From assembly GCF_963583255.1 (NCBI RefSeq), contig NC_084807.1:14159072-14223071 (forward strand): DNA of 64,000 bases, read 5' to 3'. This document shows positions 9,548 through 21,399 of this stretch, piece by piece. Source of the DNA: Pyrus communis. Its lineage: Eukaryota; Streptophyta; Magnoliopsida; Rosales; Rosaceae. The first letter of the stretch is position 1. Each line of letters starts with the position of its first letter. The position numbers and the translations under genes are program-made. The notes under the pieces were generated by a model. That model was not told the DNA's origin, did no database searches, and was given only the letters and a program-made list of their open reading frames with translations.

Positions 9548-11167
9548 ACGGGATATTGACATGCACCTTCCTAAACGTCTTCAGGATGTCTTTTTCATCC
9601 TCCTCTGTCTTAGATTGCATAAACCTTCTAGGAAAGGGCACATTTAGTGGAATAGAACTAGACAAATTCGAATTTGGACTCACCTTCGTAGTTTGGGATG
9701 GTTTTGGTGCACTAGAGGGTTGCAGCAAGGTTTTGGCTTCCCTTGTCGTGGCCTTTGCTCCATGTTCTTCTTCTTGCAGCAGCTTTTCCTCCTCATTAAG
9801 GCCTTGTTTGGATGGTTTTGGATGATTTCCAAGCTCCTTACCACTTTTCAACGTAATGGCCTTGGCGGTTTCGAACCCTCCCCTTGGATTGACAATGGTT
9901 GAGCTAGGGAGCTTGCCTTGGTCTCAGAATTGTCCTACAAACTCCGTAATCTGCCCAATTTGCTTCTCTAAGTGGTCCATCCTTTTGTCTTGGTTTTGCA
10001 ATGCTTTGTTTTGATTTTCTTGCTCCTGAGACAAATTGGTAAGTAACTTAAGAAGTGTAGCATTATCTAAAGACGTACCTTGATTGTTTTGGGCAGATTG
10101 GGGTGGGGTTGGATCATTGCCGTAGGTTTTGGTGTAGAACCCCGGGGGTTGTTGCCTAAAGCCTCCTTGTTGTTGAGGTTGTTGGGGCTCCCTCCACTTG
10201 AAGTTTGGATGGTTTCTCCACCCCGGATTGTATGTGTTGGACCTTGAATCCTTATTCCTTCGGCCATCTGAGACACAATAGAAGTAAGATTAGCTAATTG
10301 AGATTGAATGTCGGATTGGGAACTTACCTCATTCACTTGATGCCGTGGGGTGTCTCTTTGACCAACACCTTCATATTGTTGTGCATTCAATGCTCTATTT
10401 GCAATTAAAACCTTGGCAGCCACGGGCGTTTTGTCAACCAAAGCACCTCCCGCCGAGGCATCTAGCATTTGTCTCTCTATTGGAAGAAGCCCCTCGTAGA
10501 AATATTGAATTAAAAGTTCTTCCTTCATTTGACGTTGAGGGCATGATGCAACTAGAGTCTTGAAACGTTCATTATATGCCGGAAAAGTCTCTCCTTGGTT
10601 TTGTTGAATGCCACTTATTTTCTTCCTCAAAAGAATCACTCTTGAAGTTGGGAAGAATTTCTCTAAGAATGCCCGCTTCATGCTTTCCCAAGAAGTGACA
10701 GTTCCGGGTGCCAATTCGTATAGCCAATCCTTAGCCTTTTCTAGAAGAGAGAATGGAAAGGCCTTCAACTTCAAAATGTTCCCATCGACATTGATGGGTG
10801 TCATACTCGAACATACCATTTCAAACTCCTTAAGATGCTTGTTTGGATTTTCCATGGACAACCCATGATATTTGGGAATGTGATGCAACAAGCTAGACTT
10901 CAATTCAAACTCATCGATCTTGCCTTGGGCAGCCATAGGATATTGAATGCACAAAGGTACGGTATTGTCTAGTCCTGAGGCCGAAAGTTCTTTGATTGTT
11001 CTATTGTTCGCCGCCATGCTTTCTTCTTCTTCAAATTCAGATTCGGAATCTGAACTTGAACTAGGTGGATTAGGTTCCGGTTGCTTCCTCTTTCTTCTCA
11101 AAGTTCGTTCAAAGTCGTCGTCAAAATCCAATATGTTTGCACGAATAGGTTGAGAACGACGAGTCAT
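9548..11167 (-). pseudogene. M2 gag/gag-pro fragment, frameshifted
   Basis: On the minus strand the frame opens with MTRRSQPIRANILDFDDDF, like the Gag of E2 and E5. It runs through the capsid-like part ([15 protein letters not shown]) to about 10241. There a deletion removes the CCHC zinc knuckle and the following residues and shifts the frame, which then stops at 10067. Gag-pro linker sequence (EKDILKTFRKVHVNIP) continues in another frame down to 9548, where P0 cuts it. Protease and pol must lie left of the window. The element cannot make a normal Gag. Confidence 0.88.
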
Positions 11168-11324
11168 AAACTAGTACCTGAAAATAAGGAACACAACCAA
11201 ATCAGCAATCTATTTAAAAGGCACGACACACTTTAAGAAAAAAAACACAAAGACACTAAAAAGACACTACACAAACAAAAGGGGATTAGCAAATTTGCTA
11301 ATCCCCGGCAACGGCGCCAAAATT
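11168..11324 (-). other. M2 leader with primer binding site
   Basis: Minus-strand untranslated leader. The PBS is the complement of 11302-11319 (tRNA-Asp type, 18 of 18 matching the consensus of the other elements). A perfect 26-nt palindrome occupies 11281-11306 (arm GGGGATTAGCAAA) and overlaps the PBS by five bases. Confidence 0.85.
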
Positions 11325-12978
11325 TGATGTGAAAATTTACTTGACACACAAATTAAACCCTATTTGTGACAATTGTAGTAGATATGTAAGTAGGGATCGT
11401 TCTAGACCGGGGATTAACTAGGGATGCTAATCTATGTAAATAAGACTCAAAAACACTAAACTAGACTTTATGGACTCAAAACTAACTTTAGACACTTAAA
11501 ACAGCAACCAATACTCAAAAAGACTCACTTTTAGACTCAATAAAGGTTTTCGATGAAAATAGGACTTGACTTGACTCAAAAGACTCAAGGAAAACAAGTT
11601 TTGACTCAAATATGAAGACTAAATAACATGGGGATTGTTTTTGACAAATTTTAGACTCAAAACAAAAACTTTGTAGAAAACACTTTTGAAAAACGAATTT
11701 AGGTAAAATAAATGGGTAAATGGCTAGTTAGAGGGTCCTTCTCCACACATGATATATGCATACAAACCAATGTCCAGTTATTACTCCTTTAGACTATGAA
11801 TGACAACGCCCCAAATTAGTTGCATCGCACAACTAATCCTCAGGTTTTCCTTATTTCATTGAATTGAATGAAAACGCATTACAACCAAATTATCTTTTTC
11901 AAGTTCTTTAATATGAGATGCATAACAAAGATACATATCAAAAGTCATTAAGCTTTGTGACAACTATAAGCGTTGACAAGGCATTCATCACTATGAAACT
12001 CATGAGACTCATACCAAGGATTTACTTAACGCGATTGTGACTAGCAACCTCCACTACTTTTGAATATAAGTGAATAACAATTACGTGAAACCCCCCTATA
12101 CTCTAGCATCAAGTTTATGCATGCAAATTAAGTGTTAACCCCCAACCCACATACATAAACCAGTTTTAATAACTTAGATAAGCAAATCACATTCATGCCT
12201 TAAGAAATAATAACCGGACGTAATCAATTCATATAAAACATATAATCATGGCTTCAAATTCTCCTCTAACTACAAAGAAGTTAGTTCCTCATGTTCGCAA
12301 AACAAAGATAATTAAATTTAAACATTGAACTAGGACTAAGGATAGAATACACCTAGAAACTCTCCACACTCCAATGGCAGATTTCGAACCCTCCTTGGAT
12401 GGCAGATTGCACAAGTCCTCCTTTCCTTGCTTCCTTGCTTGCGGCACTAGGGTGGTGTAGAATGGATTGTGGTGTTTTATGGATGAAAGTATGAATGAAT
12501 GAATGAGTGAGTGGATAAAGCTTCTAGAAACTGAATTAGGTGTTTAAATGTGTAATTAATTCCCTCGAATTAGCTAGGTTTAAGTCCTAACTTGATTTGG
12601 ATAGGATAGAATAGGATAATGTTAGAGTTAGGATAGGATAAGGTTTCTAGGATAGGATGAGGTTGGATAAGGTTGGATAAGGTTCCTTGTTTCTTGCTTC
12701 TTCCTTATCTTCATTGCATTAGGATTTCTTCCACCAGATTTGTAGCCTTTCCTAGCACTTCTTGACTTCAATTTCATCCATCCTCTTTACTCCATGGTTA
12801 AGCTATCCAATCCATGCCCAAAAATGCTCCAAATAGCCTCAAAATGCACTTTCTTGCTCCTTTTGCCATTAGGACCTAAAAACATATGAAAATAGCTTAA
12901 AAGACTAAAATAGATAATAATTAAGTAACTAAATGCAAGGAAACAACATAACTAAGTAGCATAAATATGCTCCTATCA
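11325..12978 (-). repeat. M2 5' LTR (1654 bp)
   Basis: Read on the minus strand it starts TGATAGGAGCATATTTATGC and ends TTTTCACATCA next to the PBS. It is shorter than the plus-strand LTRs and lacks the CACATGCA-rich block. It keeps the conserved core (AAGTAGTGGAGGTTGCTAGT). CGTAC at 12979-12983 is the expected target duplication in M1's RT; its partner is outside the window. Confidence 0.88.
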
Positions 12979-13702
12979 CGTACAAGATCTATTTTGGATT
13001 TATCAACTTCAATGCCGTTTTCAGAGATGATATGACCTAAAACTATGCCTTGTTTAACCATGAAATGACACTTTTCCCAATTAAGAACAAGGTTAGTTTC
13101 AACACAATGTTTTAGAATCAAACTAAGATTATGCAAGCAACCATCAAAAGAATCACCAAAGACGCTGAAATCATCCATAAAAACTTCAATAATTTTCTCA
13201 ACATAATCAGAAAATATGCTCATCATGCATCTTTGAAATGTGGCAGGTGCATTACATAAACCAAAAGGCATGCGACGATACGCAAATGTACCAAAAGGGC
13301 ATGTGAAAGTTGTTTTTTCTTGGTCCTCGGGTGCTATGACAATTTGATTATAACCAGAGTAACCATCAAGGAAACAATAGAAAGCATAACCCGCTAACCT
13401 TTCAAGCATTTGGTCAATGAACAGCAATGGGAAGTGGTCATTCCTTGTGGTGGCATTTAGCTTCCTATAGTCGATGCACACCCTCCAACCAGTTTGAATG
13501 CGCGTAGGAACAAGCTCATTTTCGGCATTTGCAACCACAGTCACTCCGGACTTCTTTGGAACGCATTGCACGGGCGAAACCCACCTGCTATCAGAAATAG
13601 GATAAATCACTCCACAATAAAGTAATTTGATTACCTCTTTCTTCACTACTTCCATCATTGGAGGGTTGAGACGGCGTTGAGCCTCTCGAGATGTTTTGGA
13701 CC
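12979..13702 (-). pseudogene. M1 reverse transcriptase fragment
   Basis: This minus-strand continuation of M1 pol begins at the E2 insertion site. The RT shows [25 protein letters not shown], the catalytic FMDD (near 13171-13182) and [23 protein letters not shown], at which point M2 is inserted. It differs from the E2/E5 consensus at several residues, for example LLYCG for LLDCG. RNase H, integrase and the 3' LTR of M1 must lie beyond M2, left of the window. The target duplication GGACC of E2 is 13698-13702. Confidence 0.9.
13698..13702. repeat. Target site duplication of E2, left copy (GGACC)
   Basis: Repeated exactly at 25343-25347 after the 3' LTR. Confidence 0.95.
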
Positions 13703-14001
13703 TGATAGGAGCATTTTTATGCGACTTAATTGGCTTGTTCTCATGCATTTATGTTGTTTTTCCTTAGTTAGTTTAGTGTTTAAAGTCATTTTCGTGCAAT
13801 TTCAGGTTTTAGTGTCAAAGTATGCAAAAAGAAGCAATTTGGAGCATTCTAGAGCATTTTTGGGCCAAGATTGGATAGTGCAAGCATGGAGGCATGAGGA
13901 TGGACGAATTTGAAGGCTTGAATTCAGTTAGGGAGCTGCAAGGGGGCCTAAAAAACCTTATTTCTAGAAGGCTTTATCTAATCACACATGGTGCCTAATT
14001 T

Positions 14002-14291
14002 CTAGCTTGTCTCCTAGCCGTCCTAGCTTGTCTCCTAGCCGTCCTACCTTGTCTCCTAGCCGTCCTACCTTGTCACTAGCCATCCTAGCTTGTCACTAGC
14101 CGTCCTACCTTGTCTCCTAGCCGTCCTAGCTTGTCTCCTAGCCGTCCTAGCTTGTCACTAGCCGTCCTAGCTTGTCACTAGCCGTCCTAGCTTGTCACTA
14201 GCCGTCCTAGCTTGTCTCCTAGCCGTCCTAGCTTGTCTCCTAGCCGTCCTACCTTGTCTCCTAGCCGTCCTACCTTGTCTCCTACCTTGTC
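14002..14291 (+). repeat. 21-bp tandem array in E2 5' LTR
   Basis: About 14 units of CTAGCTTGTCTCCTAGCCGTC and its 20-bp variant with GTCACTAGCC, immediately upstream of the TATA box. The 3' LTR array (23606-23916) has one extra unit, which explains the 21-bp LTR length difference. Confidence 0.92.
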
Positions 14292-14351
14292 CAAGCTACA
14301 CACATATATCCTTTAAGTGTTTCAACTAAGTTCAAAAACCTTTCCTAGCCC

Positions 14352-14359
14352 TATAAATA
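14352..14359 (+). promoter_or_regulatory. TATA box of E2 5' LTR
   Basis: CCCTATAAATAAGG, about 60 bp after the tandem array. The 3' LTR copy is at 23977-23984. Confidence 0.75.
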
Positions 14360-15723
14360 AGGCTTTGCAGCAAGGCACTTGGGGGGATCACTCATTCACC
14401 CAATTTTCGTCCAATCATCTAGCCACACCACTCTATACATCCTAAAATCCTAAAAACACAATTCCAGCCAAACACTACACCTTGCCGTGCCTATCCTCCA
14501 TCCAATTCCATAATCCCTGATCCTAAAACACATCCCAACCATCCCATCCACCTTTGTGCCGTAGCAAGGAGAAAGAAGGAAAGACTCTTGGATGCTCAAG
14601 CTTCGTCGTTGGTGCATTCTAGGTGTAATTCGTTTTATGATTTCAATGTTTAATTTATTTTCCTTTCATTTTGCTATGAACATGAGTGGCTAAACCCCTA
14701 TTGGTTAGGGGTGATTTCGAAGCCATAACTATGTGTGCAAGTTGATTTGATAAATTCCAGTTATGAGTTCTTGAATCGTGAATGCAATTGGCTTAACTGT
14801 GAGAGTAATAACGTATTTGTGTTTGTTAATTAGGGGTCGACACTTAATTGGCTTGCATGAATATGATGCTAGAATATAAGTTTGTTTCACATAATTGTCA
14901 CACACTTATATTCACAAGTAGTGAAGGTTGCTAGTCACAATCGCGTTAAGTTCAATTCCTAGCATAAGTGTCATGATGTCATGGTCACAAGTGCTTTGTC
15001 AATGCTTATAGTTTTCATTGAACGTAATGATCTTTGATTGTATCTTTATTATGATGTCATGTAAGGAACTTTTGAAGAATGCTTTGGGTTGTCGTATGAT
15101 GTCATCCAATTCAATAACACAAGGAAAACTTGAGAATTAACTAGTGATGTCATGGTTAATTTGGGGCATTGTCATTCATAATTCTATGAAGGAATAACTG
15201 GAAATCGAGTCATTTGCATACTTGTCATGTGTGGAGAAGGAACCCCTAACTAGTCCATCATCCATTAAAAACCCCAAAAACGTTTCAAAATCAGTTTTAC
15301 TTTGCAATCTGTTTTCTCAACTTTAATTTCGTCCAAATCAAATCCCCCTTTACTTTGAAGTCTCAATTTAGTTAGAAATTGTTTTGGTTCATGTTTTTAA
15401 GTGTTTTGAGTCAAGTTTTCAACCAATTTCGTCCAAATTAGTGTAGGTGCTCAAAACTGCCCAGAAAGTGGTTTTTAGGCAGTTTTGAGTCTTCTAGTTG
15501 CTGTTTTGAGTTTTTGTTTTGTTTTAGTGTTTTAACTTTGGTTTTTCATTCTTTGAGTCCAAATTAGTGTTTTTAACTTTGTTTTGGAGTTCTTAGGTCA
15601 GTTTTCAAGAGTTTAGCAATCCCTCCTAATCCCCGGTTTTGAACGATCCCTACTTACATACTTTGCTACAATTGTCAGAAGAGGGTTTAATTTGTGTGCT
15701 TAATATATTTCGCATCAAATTTT

Positions 15724-15741
15724 TGGCGCCGTTGCCGGGGA
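15724..15741 (+). other. E2 primer binding site (tRNA-Asp)
   Basis: TGGCGCCGTTGCCGGGGA, six bases after the LTR. It is followed by an imperfect palindrome (GGGATTAGCAA / TTGCTAAATCCC). Confidence 0.92.
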
Positions 15742-15855
15742 TTAGCAACTTTGCTAAATCCCTTGGATTGTTTTTGTTTCATTTATTTCACTTTGTTTCT
15801 GATTTTGTTTTAGTTTCTGACCTATTTTTGTTTCTTGTTTTTTAGGTACTAGTGC

Positions 15856-18800
15856 ATGACGCGGAGTTCTCAAACTGTGCATGCACATATCTTAGACTTT
15901 AACGACGATTTTGAACGTGATTTGAGAAGAAAGAGGAGGCATCCCGAACGTAGTGAACCTAGTTCAAGTTCAGAGGCCGAATCTGAGTTTGAAGAAGTGG
16001 AAGAAGAAGTTATGGCAGCAGACAATCGGACCATTAAAGAGCTTTCGGCCTCAGGGTTGGCCAATGCCGCACCATTATGCATTCAATACCCCACGGCTGC
16101 CCAAGGCAAGACCGATGAATTCGAGTTGAAGTCAAGCCTGTTGCACCACATTCCTAAATACCATGGGCTTTCCATGGAAGATCCAAACAAGCATCTTAAA
16201 GAGTTTGAAGTAGTTTGTTCAAGCATGACTCCCGTCAATGTTGACGGAAGTATTTTGAAGATGAAAGCTTTTCCGTTCTCTTTAATGGATAAAGCTAAGG
16301 ATTGGTTATACGAGTTGGCTCCTGGCACTGTCACTTCATGGGAGAGTATGAAAAGAGCGTTTTTGGAGAAGTTTTTCCCAACTTCTCGCATCATTCTTCT
16401 TCGTAAAAAAATAAGTGGAATTCAACAAGATGAAGGTGAGTCTTTTCCTACATACTATGAACGTTTTAAATCACTTGTTGCTTCTTGTCCACAGCATCAG
16501 ATGAAGGAGGAGCTACTTTTGCAATACTTCTACGAGGGCCTCCTACCATTAGAACGTCAAATGCTCGATGCCTCGGCAGGTGGAGCATTAGTGGACAAAA
16601 CACCTATGGCTGCCAAGACCTTGATTTCTAATCGAGCGTTGAACGATCAACAATACGAAGGAGTAGGCCAAAGAGGACCCCCACGGCAACATGTTCATGA
16701 GGTAAGTTCTACTTCCGACATTAATTCACAATTGGCTAATCTTACTTCTATTATGTCTCAGTTGGCCGAGGGCATGAAGATGCAAGGACCAATTGTATGT
16801 GGCGTATGTTCTATGCATGGACATGCCTCTGAAAAATGTCCACAGTTGATTGAAAATGGTGGATGGGAAAGCGCCAATGCAATTGGGTTTCAAGGCCAAA
16901 ACCAACCAAGGAACGATCCTTATTCCAACACATATAATCCCGGTTGGAGAGACCACCCAAATTTCAAATGGAGGGAGCCCCAACAATCTCAAAACCAAGG
17001 AGGCTTTAGGCAACAACCCCCTGGGTTCTTTCCCAAAACCTACGGCCCACCCCAAAATCAAGCCCAATCCGGCCCAAGTGCCTCAGGTACGTCTCTTGAC
17101 AATGATGCACTTCTTAAGATACTAACTAAGTTGTCTAATGGGCAGGACGATCAAGCTAAGGCTATGCAAAACCAAGACAAAAGGGTGGATCAATTGGAGA
17201 AACAAATGGGGCAAATTGCCGAGTTTATGGGGCAGTTTCGTGAACAAGGAAAGCTCCCTAGTTCCACCGTTCCAAATCCAAAGGGAAGCTTCGAAAGTGC
17301 AAAAGCCATAACCTTGAGAAGTGAAAAAGAGATTGGGGCAGATCCTACACCATCACAATCAGGTCCCAAAGGTGATGAAAACTTGCAAATTGAAGAGGAA
17401 GAATCAAGCAAACCCACGACAAAGGTGGGAGAGTCTTTGCCGCAAGTTCCTAGTGCCCCAAAACTGTCTAATTCGGCCAAAAAGGGTAAGAATGTGTCAA
17501 ATTCGGTTTCTACTAATGCTTTTCCTTCGAATGCTCCTTTTCCTAGTAGGTTTATGCAAACAAGGAAGGAAGAAGCTGAAAAGGACATCCTTGAGACATT
17601 TAGGAAAGTTCAAGTGAACATACCCTTGTTGGATGCAATCAAGCAAGTCCCTAGATACGCCAAGTTTTTGAAGGAGTTGTGCACCACTAGGAAGAGGATG
17701 TCGACCAAGGAAGTGGTAAAAGTAGGTGAGAATGTGTCCGCCATCTTGCAACGCAAACTACCTCCCAAATGCAAAGATCCGGGTAGTTTCACCATTCCTT
17801 GTGTCATAGGTAACACTAGATTTGAATCTGCCATGCTTGACTTAGGTGCCTCTATAAATGTTATGCCATATTCCATATATGTCTCTATGAACCTAGGAGC
17901 ATTGAAAAAGGATGGTGTTATCATACAATTGGCCGATAGATCTAATGCCTATCCAAAGGGAGTTTTGGAAGATGTTTTGGTGCAGGTTAATCATTTGATC
18001 TTTCCGGCGGATTTCTATGTCCTTGAGATGGATGAATCGGATCATGCACCCTCGCTGCCCATTCTACTTGGAAGGCCATTCATGAAAACGGCCCGGACTA
18101 AGATTGACGTGTTTAATGGAACTTTGTCCATGGAATTTGATGGGGAAGTTGTTAATTTCAATCTTTCTGATTCTATTAAGTATCCTAGTGAAGATCATTC
18201 ATGTTTCTCTATTGATACTGTTGACTCTTTGGCGCAGGGATACCTTGAAGATTTGAATGATGATATGCTTGAAAAAGTCATTACAAGTGGTGTAGAAGTC
18301 AAAACCAAGGGAGCAACATCCATGCAACCCCACGACACAAATACACTATCCTATGCCGTGCCTCCTAGTGAGGATTTTCTTGAAGTAGTTGCTGCCCTTG
18401 AGTCATCACCAATACATGATGGTAAGTTTCCTAACAAAGAGTCCATTCCCATTTCGATTAACAAGTTGCTTCCATCCATAATTCAGGCACCTATCCTTGA
18501 ACTCAAACCTTTGCCAAGCCATTTGAAGTACATTTTCTTGGGAAAAAATGAGACACTGCCTGCCATCATATCATCATCCCTCACGGCACAAGAGGAGGAA
18601 AAACTCATGCATGTGTTGAAGGAGTACAAATCTGCCCTAGGATGGACATTGGCCGATATCAAAGGTATAAGCCCCACAACTTGTATGCATCACATATTTC
18701 TTGAGGAGGGGACCAAACCAACTAGAGAGGCTCAACGCCGTCTTAACCCTCCAATGATGGAAGTTGTGAAAAAGGAGATAATCAAACTTCTTGATTGTGG

Positions 18801-21399
18801 AGTCATTTATCCTATCTCCGATAGTCGTTGGGTTTCACCTATCCAATGTGTGCCTAAGAAATCCGGAGTGACGGTTGTGGAAAATGCCGAGAATGAGCTT
18901 GTACCCATGAGAATCCAAACCGGTTGGCGTGTATGCATCGATTATAGGAAGATAAATGCCACCACAAGGAAGGACCACTTCCCATTGCCGTTCCTAGATC
19001 AAATGTTGGAAAGGTTAGCGGGTCATTCTTTTTATTGCTTTCTTGATGGATATTCAGGTTATAATCAAATTGTCATTGCCCCGGATGATCAAGAAAAGAC
19101 CACTTTTACTTGTCCCTTTGGAACATTTGCATATCGACGCATGCCATTTGGTTTGTGCAATGCCCCTGCCACGTTTCAAAGGTGTATGGTAAGCATATTT
19201 TCTGATTATGTTGAAAGGATTATTGAGATATTCATGGATGACTTTAGTGTTTTTGGTAATTCTTTTGATAAATGCTTGGATAATCTCACTTTAATCTTGA
19301 AACGTTGTGTTGAAACAAACCTTGTTTTAAATTGGGAAAAATGCCATTTTATGGTTAAACAAGGTATTGTTTTGGGTCATATAATCTTTGAAAAAGGAAT
19401 TGAAGTTGATAAGTCTAAAGTAGATCTTGACCGCTACTTACCCTCTCCTACTTCGGTTAGAGAGGTTCGTTCTTTTCTTGGTCATGCAGGATTCTATAGA
19501 CGATTCATCAAGGACTTTTCCAAGATTGCACAACCCCTATGCCGCCTCCTCCAAAAAGATGTGTCTTTTGAGTTCAACGAGGCATGCGAGAAGTCATTCA
19601 AGCATCTCAAAGAGCTCCTAACCACGGCACCCATCATCACTCCCCCGGATTGGTCCATTCCATTTGAATTGATGTGTGATGCCTCGGATTATGCACTTGG
19701 GGCTGTTTTGGGTCAAAGGAAAAATAAACAGTCACATGTTATTTATTATGCTTCCCGCACTTTAAATGATGCTCAATTGAATTATTCTACAACCGAAAAA
19801 GAACTCTTGGCGGTTGTATTTGCTTTAGATAAGTTTAGATCATATCTTATTGCAACTAAAGTAATTGTTTTCACTGACCATGCAGCCTTGAAGTATCTTT
19901 TCACCAAAAAGGAGGCCAAACCAAGGCTCATTCGTTGGATGCTCCTACTTCAAGAGTTCGATATTGAAATTAGGGACAAGAAAGGTTGTGAAAACGTGGT
20001 GGCTGACCACTTGAGTAGATTGGTGCGTGAAGAAGAATCCCTCCCCATTTCTGAGACGTTTCCGGATGAACAACTTCTATCCATTGAGGTAAGTACCCCT
20101 TGGTATGCCGATTTGGTCAATTTCTTGGTGACTAAGCAAGTTCCTAACACCCTAAGCAAGGTTCAACGTGATAAATTGATACATGATGCAAGATTTTATG
20201 TGTGGGATGATCCATATCTATGGAAATATTGCCCAGATCAGATTATTAGAAGATGTGTGCCAACTTCTGATTTTAACTCAATTCTAGCATTTTGTCATTC
20301 TTATGCATGTGGAGGCCATTTTGGTACCCAAAGGACAGCTCGTAAAGTGTTAGAATCTGGTTTTTATTGGCCTACATTGTTCAAAGATGCTAGAATGTTT
20401 TGCTTAACATGTGATAGATGTCAAAGAACAGGTTCTATTGGTGCAAAAGACCAAATGCCGCAAACACCCATCTTCAATGTTGAAATCTTTGATGTTTGGG
20501 GTATTGATTTCATGGGTCCTTTTCCTTCTTCATTTGGTTTCACTTATATTTTGCTTGCGGTTGATTATGTTTCTAAATGGGTAGAAGCAAAAGCTACCCG
20601 TACTAACGATTCTAGAGTGGTTTCAGATTTCATCAAGACTAACATTTTCTCTAGATTTGGGATGCCGCGGGTATTTATAAGTGATGGAGGTTCACATTTC
20701 TGCAATAGGACCATTGAGGCACTCTTCAAGAAGTACAATGTCAAGCATAAGGTTTCAACACCTTATCACCCACAAACAAGTGGCCAAGCCGAAGTATCAA
20801 ATAGAGAGGTCAAGCAAATCTTGGAGAAGACCGTGGGGCCTAACCGGAAGGATTGGAGCATGCGTTTAGACGATGTACTATGGGCATATCGCACTGCCTA
20901 CAAAACACCCCTAGGGATGTCTCCATTTCGGCTAGTTTATGGAAAACCTTGTCACTTACCCGTGGAGCTAGAGCATAAGGCACATTGGGCCATCAAAACG
21001 TTCAATTTGGACTTAGATGCTGCTGGAATGCATCGGAAGCTCCAATTGAATGAGCTTGAGGAACTAAGGAATGAAGCCTACGAGAATGCCCGCATTTACA
21101 AGGAAAAGACGAAGGCGTTTCATGACAAGATGATTAGGGGCAAAACCTTCACAATTGGGCAGAAAGTTTTACTTTTTAATTCTCGTCTACGTTTATTTCC
21201 CGGAAAGTTACGTTCTAAATGGATTGGACCTTTTGTTGTTACTAATGTTTTTCCACATGGTGCAGTTCAAGTCCAAAGCTTAAGGAATGGGGTGGAATTC
21301 AAGGTCAACGGACATAGATTGAAGCCATACTATGAGAATGTCGTGGGGCAGGTTGTGGAAGAGATCTCACTCCATGCCGTGGGCACCAATGGTGCCTGA
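15856..21399 (+). CDS. gag-pol: E2 Gag-Pol polyprotein (1847 aa), Athila lineage
   Basis: The single open frame encodes the whole replication machinery. Gag capsid-like region is at about 90-260. The CCHC knuckle is C315, C318, H323, C328. Protease has DLGAS at 662-666 and ILLGRPF at 736. RT has CIDYRK at 1027-1032 and FMDD at 1126-1129. RNase H has candidate D1275, E1316, D1341 and D1384. Integrase has H1481/H1488 with C1519/C1522, catalytic D1551, D1610 and E1646 (35 residues between the last two), and the GPF module at 1791-1793. There is no chromodomain and no stop between gag and pol, so cleavage would be by the element's protease. The start is the first ATG after the PBS and follows a pyrimidine-rich AG/GTACTAG stretch. 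All key residues are present, so it looks functional. Confidence 0.96.
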   Translation: MTRSSQTVHAHILDFNDDFERDLRRKRRHPERSEPSSSSEAESEFEEVEEEVMAADNRTIKELSASGLANAAPLCIQYPTAAQGKTDEFELKSSLLHHIPKYHGLSMEDPNKHLKEFEVVCSSMTPVNVDGSILKMKAFPFSLMDKAKDWLYELAPGTVTSWESMKRAFLEKFFPTSRIILLRKKISGIQQDEGESFPTYYERFKSLVASCPQHQMKEELLLQYFYEGLLPLERQMLDASAGGALVDKTPMAAKTLISNRALNDQQYEGVGQRGPPRQHVHEVSSTSDINSQLANLTSIMSQLAEGMKMQGPIVCGVCSMHGHASEKCPQLIENGGWESANAIGFQGQNQPRNDPYSNTYNPGWRDHPNFKWREPQQSQNQGGFRQQPPGFFPKTYGPPQNQAQSGPSASGTSLDNDALLKILTKLSNGQDDQAKAMQNQDKRVDQLEKQMGQIAEFMGQFREQGKLPSSTVPNPKGSFESAKAITLRSEKEIGADPTPSQSGPKGDENLQIEEEESSKPTTKVGESLPQVPSAPKLSNSAKKGKNVSNSVSTNAFPSNAPFPSRFMQTRKEEAEKDILETFRKVQVNIPLLDAIKQVPRYAKFLKELCTTRKRMSTKEVVKVGENVSAILQRKLPPKCKDPGSFTIPCVIGNTRFESAMLDLGASINVMPYSIYVSMNLGALKKDGVIIQLADRSNAYPKGVLEDVLVQVNHLIFPADFYVLEMDESDHAPSLPILLGRPFMKTARTKIDVFNGTLSMEFDGEVVNFNLSDSIKYPSEDHSCFSIDTVDSLAQGYLEDLNDDMLEKVITSGVEVKTKGATSMQPHDTNTLSYAVPPSEDFLEVVAALESSPIHDGKFPNKESIPISINKLLPSIIQAPILELKPLPSHLKYIFLGKNETLPAIISSSLTAQEEEKLMHVLKEYKSALGWTLADIKGISPTTCMHHIFLEEGTKPTREAQRRLNPPMMEVVKKEIIKLLDCGVIYPISDSRWVSPIQCVPKKSGVTVVENAENELVPMRIQTGWRVCIDYRKINATTRKDHFPLPFLDQMLERLAGHSFYCFLDGYSGYNQIVIAPDDQEKTTFTCPFGTFAYRRMPFGLCNAPATFQRCMVSIFSDYVERIIEIFMDDFSVFGNSFDKCLDNLTLILKRCVETNLVLNWEKCHFMVKQGIVLGHIIFEKGIEVDKSKVDLDRYLPSPTSVREVRSFLGHAGFYRRFIKDFSKIAQPLCRLLQKDVSFEFNEACEKSFKHLKELLTTAPIITPPDWSIPFELMCDASDYALGAVLGQRKNKQSHVIYYASRTLNDAQLNYSTTEKELLAVVFALDKFRSYLIATKVIVFTDHAALKYLFTKKEAKPRLIRWMLLLQEFDIEIRDKKGCENVVADHLSRLVREEESLPISETFPDEQLLSIEVSTPWYADLVNFLVTKQVPNTLSKVQRDKLIHDARFYVWDDPYLWKYCPDQIIRRCVPTSDFNSILAFCHSYACGGHFGTQRTARKVLESGFYWPTLFKDARMFCLTCDRCQRTGSIGAKDQMPQTPIFNVEIFDVWGIDFMGPFPSSFGFTYILLAVDYVSKWVEAKATRTNDSRVVSDFIKTNIFSRFGMPRVFISDGGSHFCNRTIEALFKKYNVKHKVSTPYHPQTSGQAEVSNREVKQILEKTVGPNRKDWSMRLDDVLWAYRTAYKTPLGMSPFRLVYGKPCHLPVELEHKAHWAIKTFNLDLDAAGMHRKLQLNELEELRNEAYENARIYKEKTKAFHDKMIRGKTFTIGQKVLLFNSRLRLFPGKLRSKWIGPFVVTNVFPHGAVQVQSLRNGVEFKVNGHRLKPYYENVVGQVVEEISLHAVGTNGA

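Larger units (their letters stand above)
13703..15717 (+). repeat. E2 5' LTR
   Basis: TGATAGGAGCATTTTTATGC...ATTTCGCATCA. It differs from the E1/E3/E4/E5 LTRs upstream of TATAAATA (14352-14359), where a 21-bp tandem array replaces the CACATGCA-rich block. ATGATGTCAT-type sites lie at 14973, 15051, 15096 and 15144. Confidence 0.95.

Noticed and set aside
9495..9851. A 118-residue minus-strand protein ending in LTR sequence
   Set aside because: Only 9548-9851 is gag-pro linker of M2. The rest is the complement of the P0 LTR.
12921..13748. A single 275-residue RT protein on the minus strand
   Set aside because: The frame is an accident of joining: its ends lie in the M2 LTR and the E2 LTR. Only 12979-13702 is real pol, a fragment of M1.
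16850..17125. Alternative-frame ORFs within gag-pol of E2 and E5
   Set aside because: Shadows of the long conserved frame. The main frame holds all domain motifs.
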